A stretch of DNA of 5,165 bases, taken from an uncultured Eubacteriales bacterium (GTDB lineage: Bacteria > Bacillota > Clostridia > Lachnospirales > Lachnospiraceae). Positions 4,650-5,165 of this stretch are shown in pieces; position 1 is the stretch's first letter, and each line of letters begins with the position of its first letter. The stretch is from assembly GCA_900557175.1 (NCBI GenBank), contig USSL01000143.1:1-5165 (forward strand), written 5' to 3'. A model generated the notes under the pieces. The model did no database searches and had not been told where the DNA came from. It saw nothing but the letters and a program-made list of their open reading frames with translations. The translations under genes and the position numbers were made by a program.

Positions 4650-5165
4650 TTAGCGTATCCGCGGAAGATTCCACCTGAAATATGCCGCAAGAAGCCGGAT
4701 TACAATGACGACAGCCGCCCCGGCAATCATCGCAAACGACGCGTCTCCAACAGAACGCATCAATAAAATACAGACAAACGCGCCGACTAACGATGCCACA
4801 GCATAAACATGCTTTACAAAAACAAAAGGCATCTGCCCTGCCATCATGTCACGCATCATCCCACCGCCGATGCCGGTCACCATACCGACAAAAATCAGCA
4901 GAAATGTACTTTTCACTTCGCCCTTTTCAACCGCTGTATAAACACCTATAACTGTAAAGGCGCCGAGACCGATGGCATCCATTGTCATCATAACCTTATC
5001 ATAAACCGTCATCCACCGGCTTTCCAGAAGCTTTTTATTAAAGTAGACAACGATAAATAAAAGACTTGATGTCACAATAGCGCTGAGTACATAAACCGGA
5101 TCCTTAAACGTACTCGGCGGATGAATCCCCAAAACAACATCGCGGATAATTCCGCCGCCAATGGC
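4650..5165 (-). CDS. UPF0126/TRIC-type membrane protein (YicG-like), N-terminus outside window
   Basis: The frame is open to the end of the window, so the visible 171 residues are the C-terminal part. Family members are roughly 200-220 residues, so about 30-50 are missing. Two copies of the family signature are seen, GGGIIRD at visible residues 3-9 and GGGMMRD at 100-106. They mark the two internally duplicated three-helix halves of this fold. Hydrophobic segments lie near 24-42, 58-79, 87-104, 116-136 and 143-163. Bacterial relatives form trimeric channels related to animal TRIC cation channels; some have been proposed to transport glycine, so the substrate is uncertain. A TTG codon at 5132 could be taken as a start, but it lies downstream of the first signature and is not the true one. 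The gene ends with a strong terminator and looks separate from the downstream unit. Confidence 0.9.
   Translation of the reverse strand, partial: AIGGGIIRDVVLGIHPPSTFKDPVYVLSAIVTSSLLFIVVYFNKKLLESRWMTVYDKVMMTMDAIGLGAFTVIGVYTAVEKGEVKSTFLLIFVGMVTGIGGGMMRDMMAGQMPFVFVKHVYAVASLVGAFVCILLMRSVGDASFAMIAGAAVVIVIRLLAAYFRWNLPRIR

Noticed and set aside
5130..5132. TTG at 5132 as the start of the UPF0126/TRIC gene
   Set aside because: The frame stays open to the window end and encodes the family's first GGGxxRD signature upstream of this codon, so the gene begins outside the window.
1..5165. CRISPR arrays, tRNA, rRNA or riboswitches
   Set aside because: No regularly spaced repeats with unique spacers, no tRNA-like cloverleaf and no conserved riboswitch core were seen. 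The only regular repeat array is the 11-bp operator-like set, which has no spacers.

Overview
The window looks like a piece of a Gram-positive, Clostridia-type (probably Lachnospiraceae-like) chromosome. The evidence is the strong AGGAGG-type ribosome binding sites, moderate-to-low GC, a trigger-factor-like lipoprotein foldase, an OmpR-type regulator and a BcrA/LanF-type drug or lantibiotic ABC transporter. I assign the organism from gene style only. All six genes I can support lie on the minus strand, so the text below runs from high to low coordinates.

Region 1 (5165-4570): a UPF0126/TRIC-type membrane protein gene, cut by the window edge and closed by a good intrinsic terminator. Region 2 (about 4588-1865): a candidate promoter embedded in that terminator, then a tightly packed run of a TatD-family metal hydrolase, a lipid-anchored FKBP/trigger-factor-like foldase and an OmpR-family response regulator. 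The junctions are a 3-base gap and a 4-base overlap, so these three genes are very probably co-transcribed. No histidine kinase gene is present. Region 3 (1892-78): a hairpin after the regulator gene, three tandem 11-bp repeats placed where an OmpR-type activator would bind, a -10 box, a short leader, then an ABC ATPase and one ABC-2 permease separated by 2 bases. Region 4 (77-1): an abrupt change to GC-rich DNA (40 G/C in bases 1-60 against 20 G/C in bases 61-120) with a nested palindrome and a 9-bp direct repeat. It resembles the edge of a different DNA unit, possibly mobile.

Working model (inference): the response regulator binds the 11-bp repeats and switches on the ABC exporter in answer to an envelope-active peptide or antibiotic, while the lipoprotein foldase acts outside the membrane. 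The ATPase carries a glutamate where most ABC proteins have the Q-loop glutamine, as in lantibiotic/bacitracin self-protection exporters. Only one permease is seen, and its gene ends next to the composition break, so the module may be a BcrAB-like pair or a shortened LanFEG-like set. I did not find a convincingly new system. The most informative points are the operator-like repeats, the kinase-less regulator coupled to a foldase, and the GC-rich palindromic edge.
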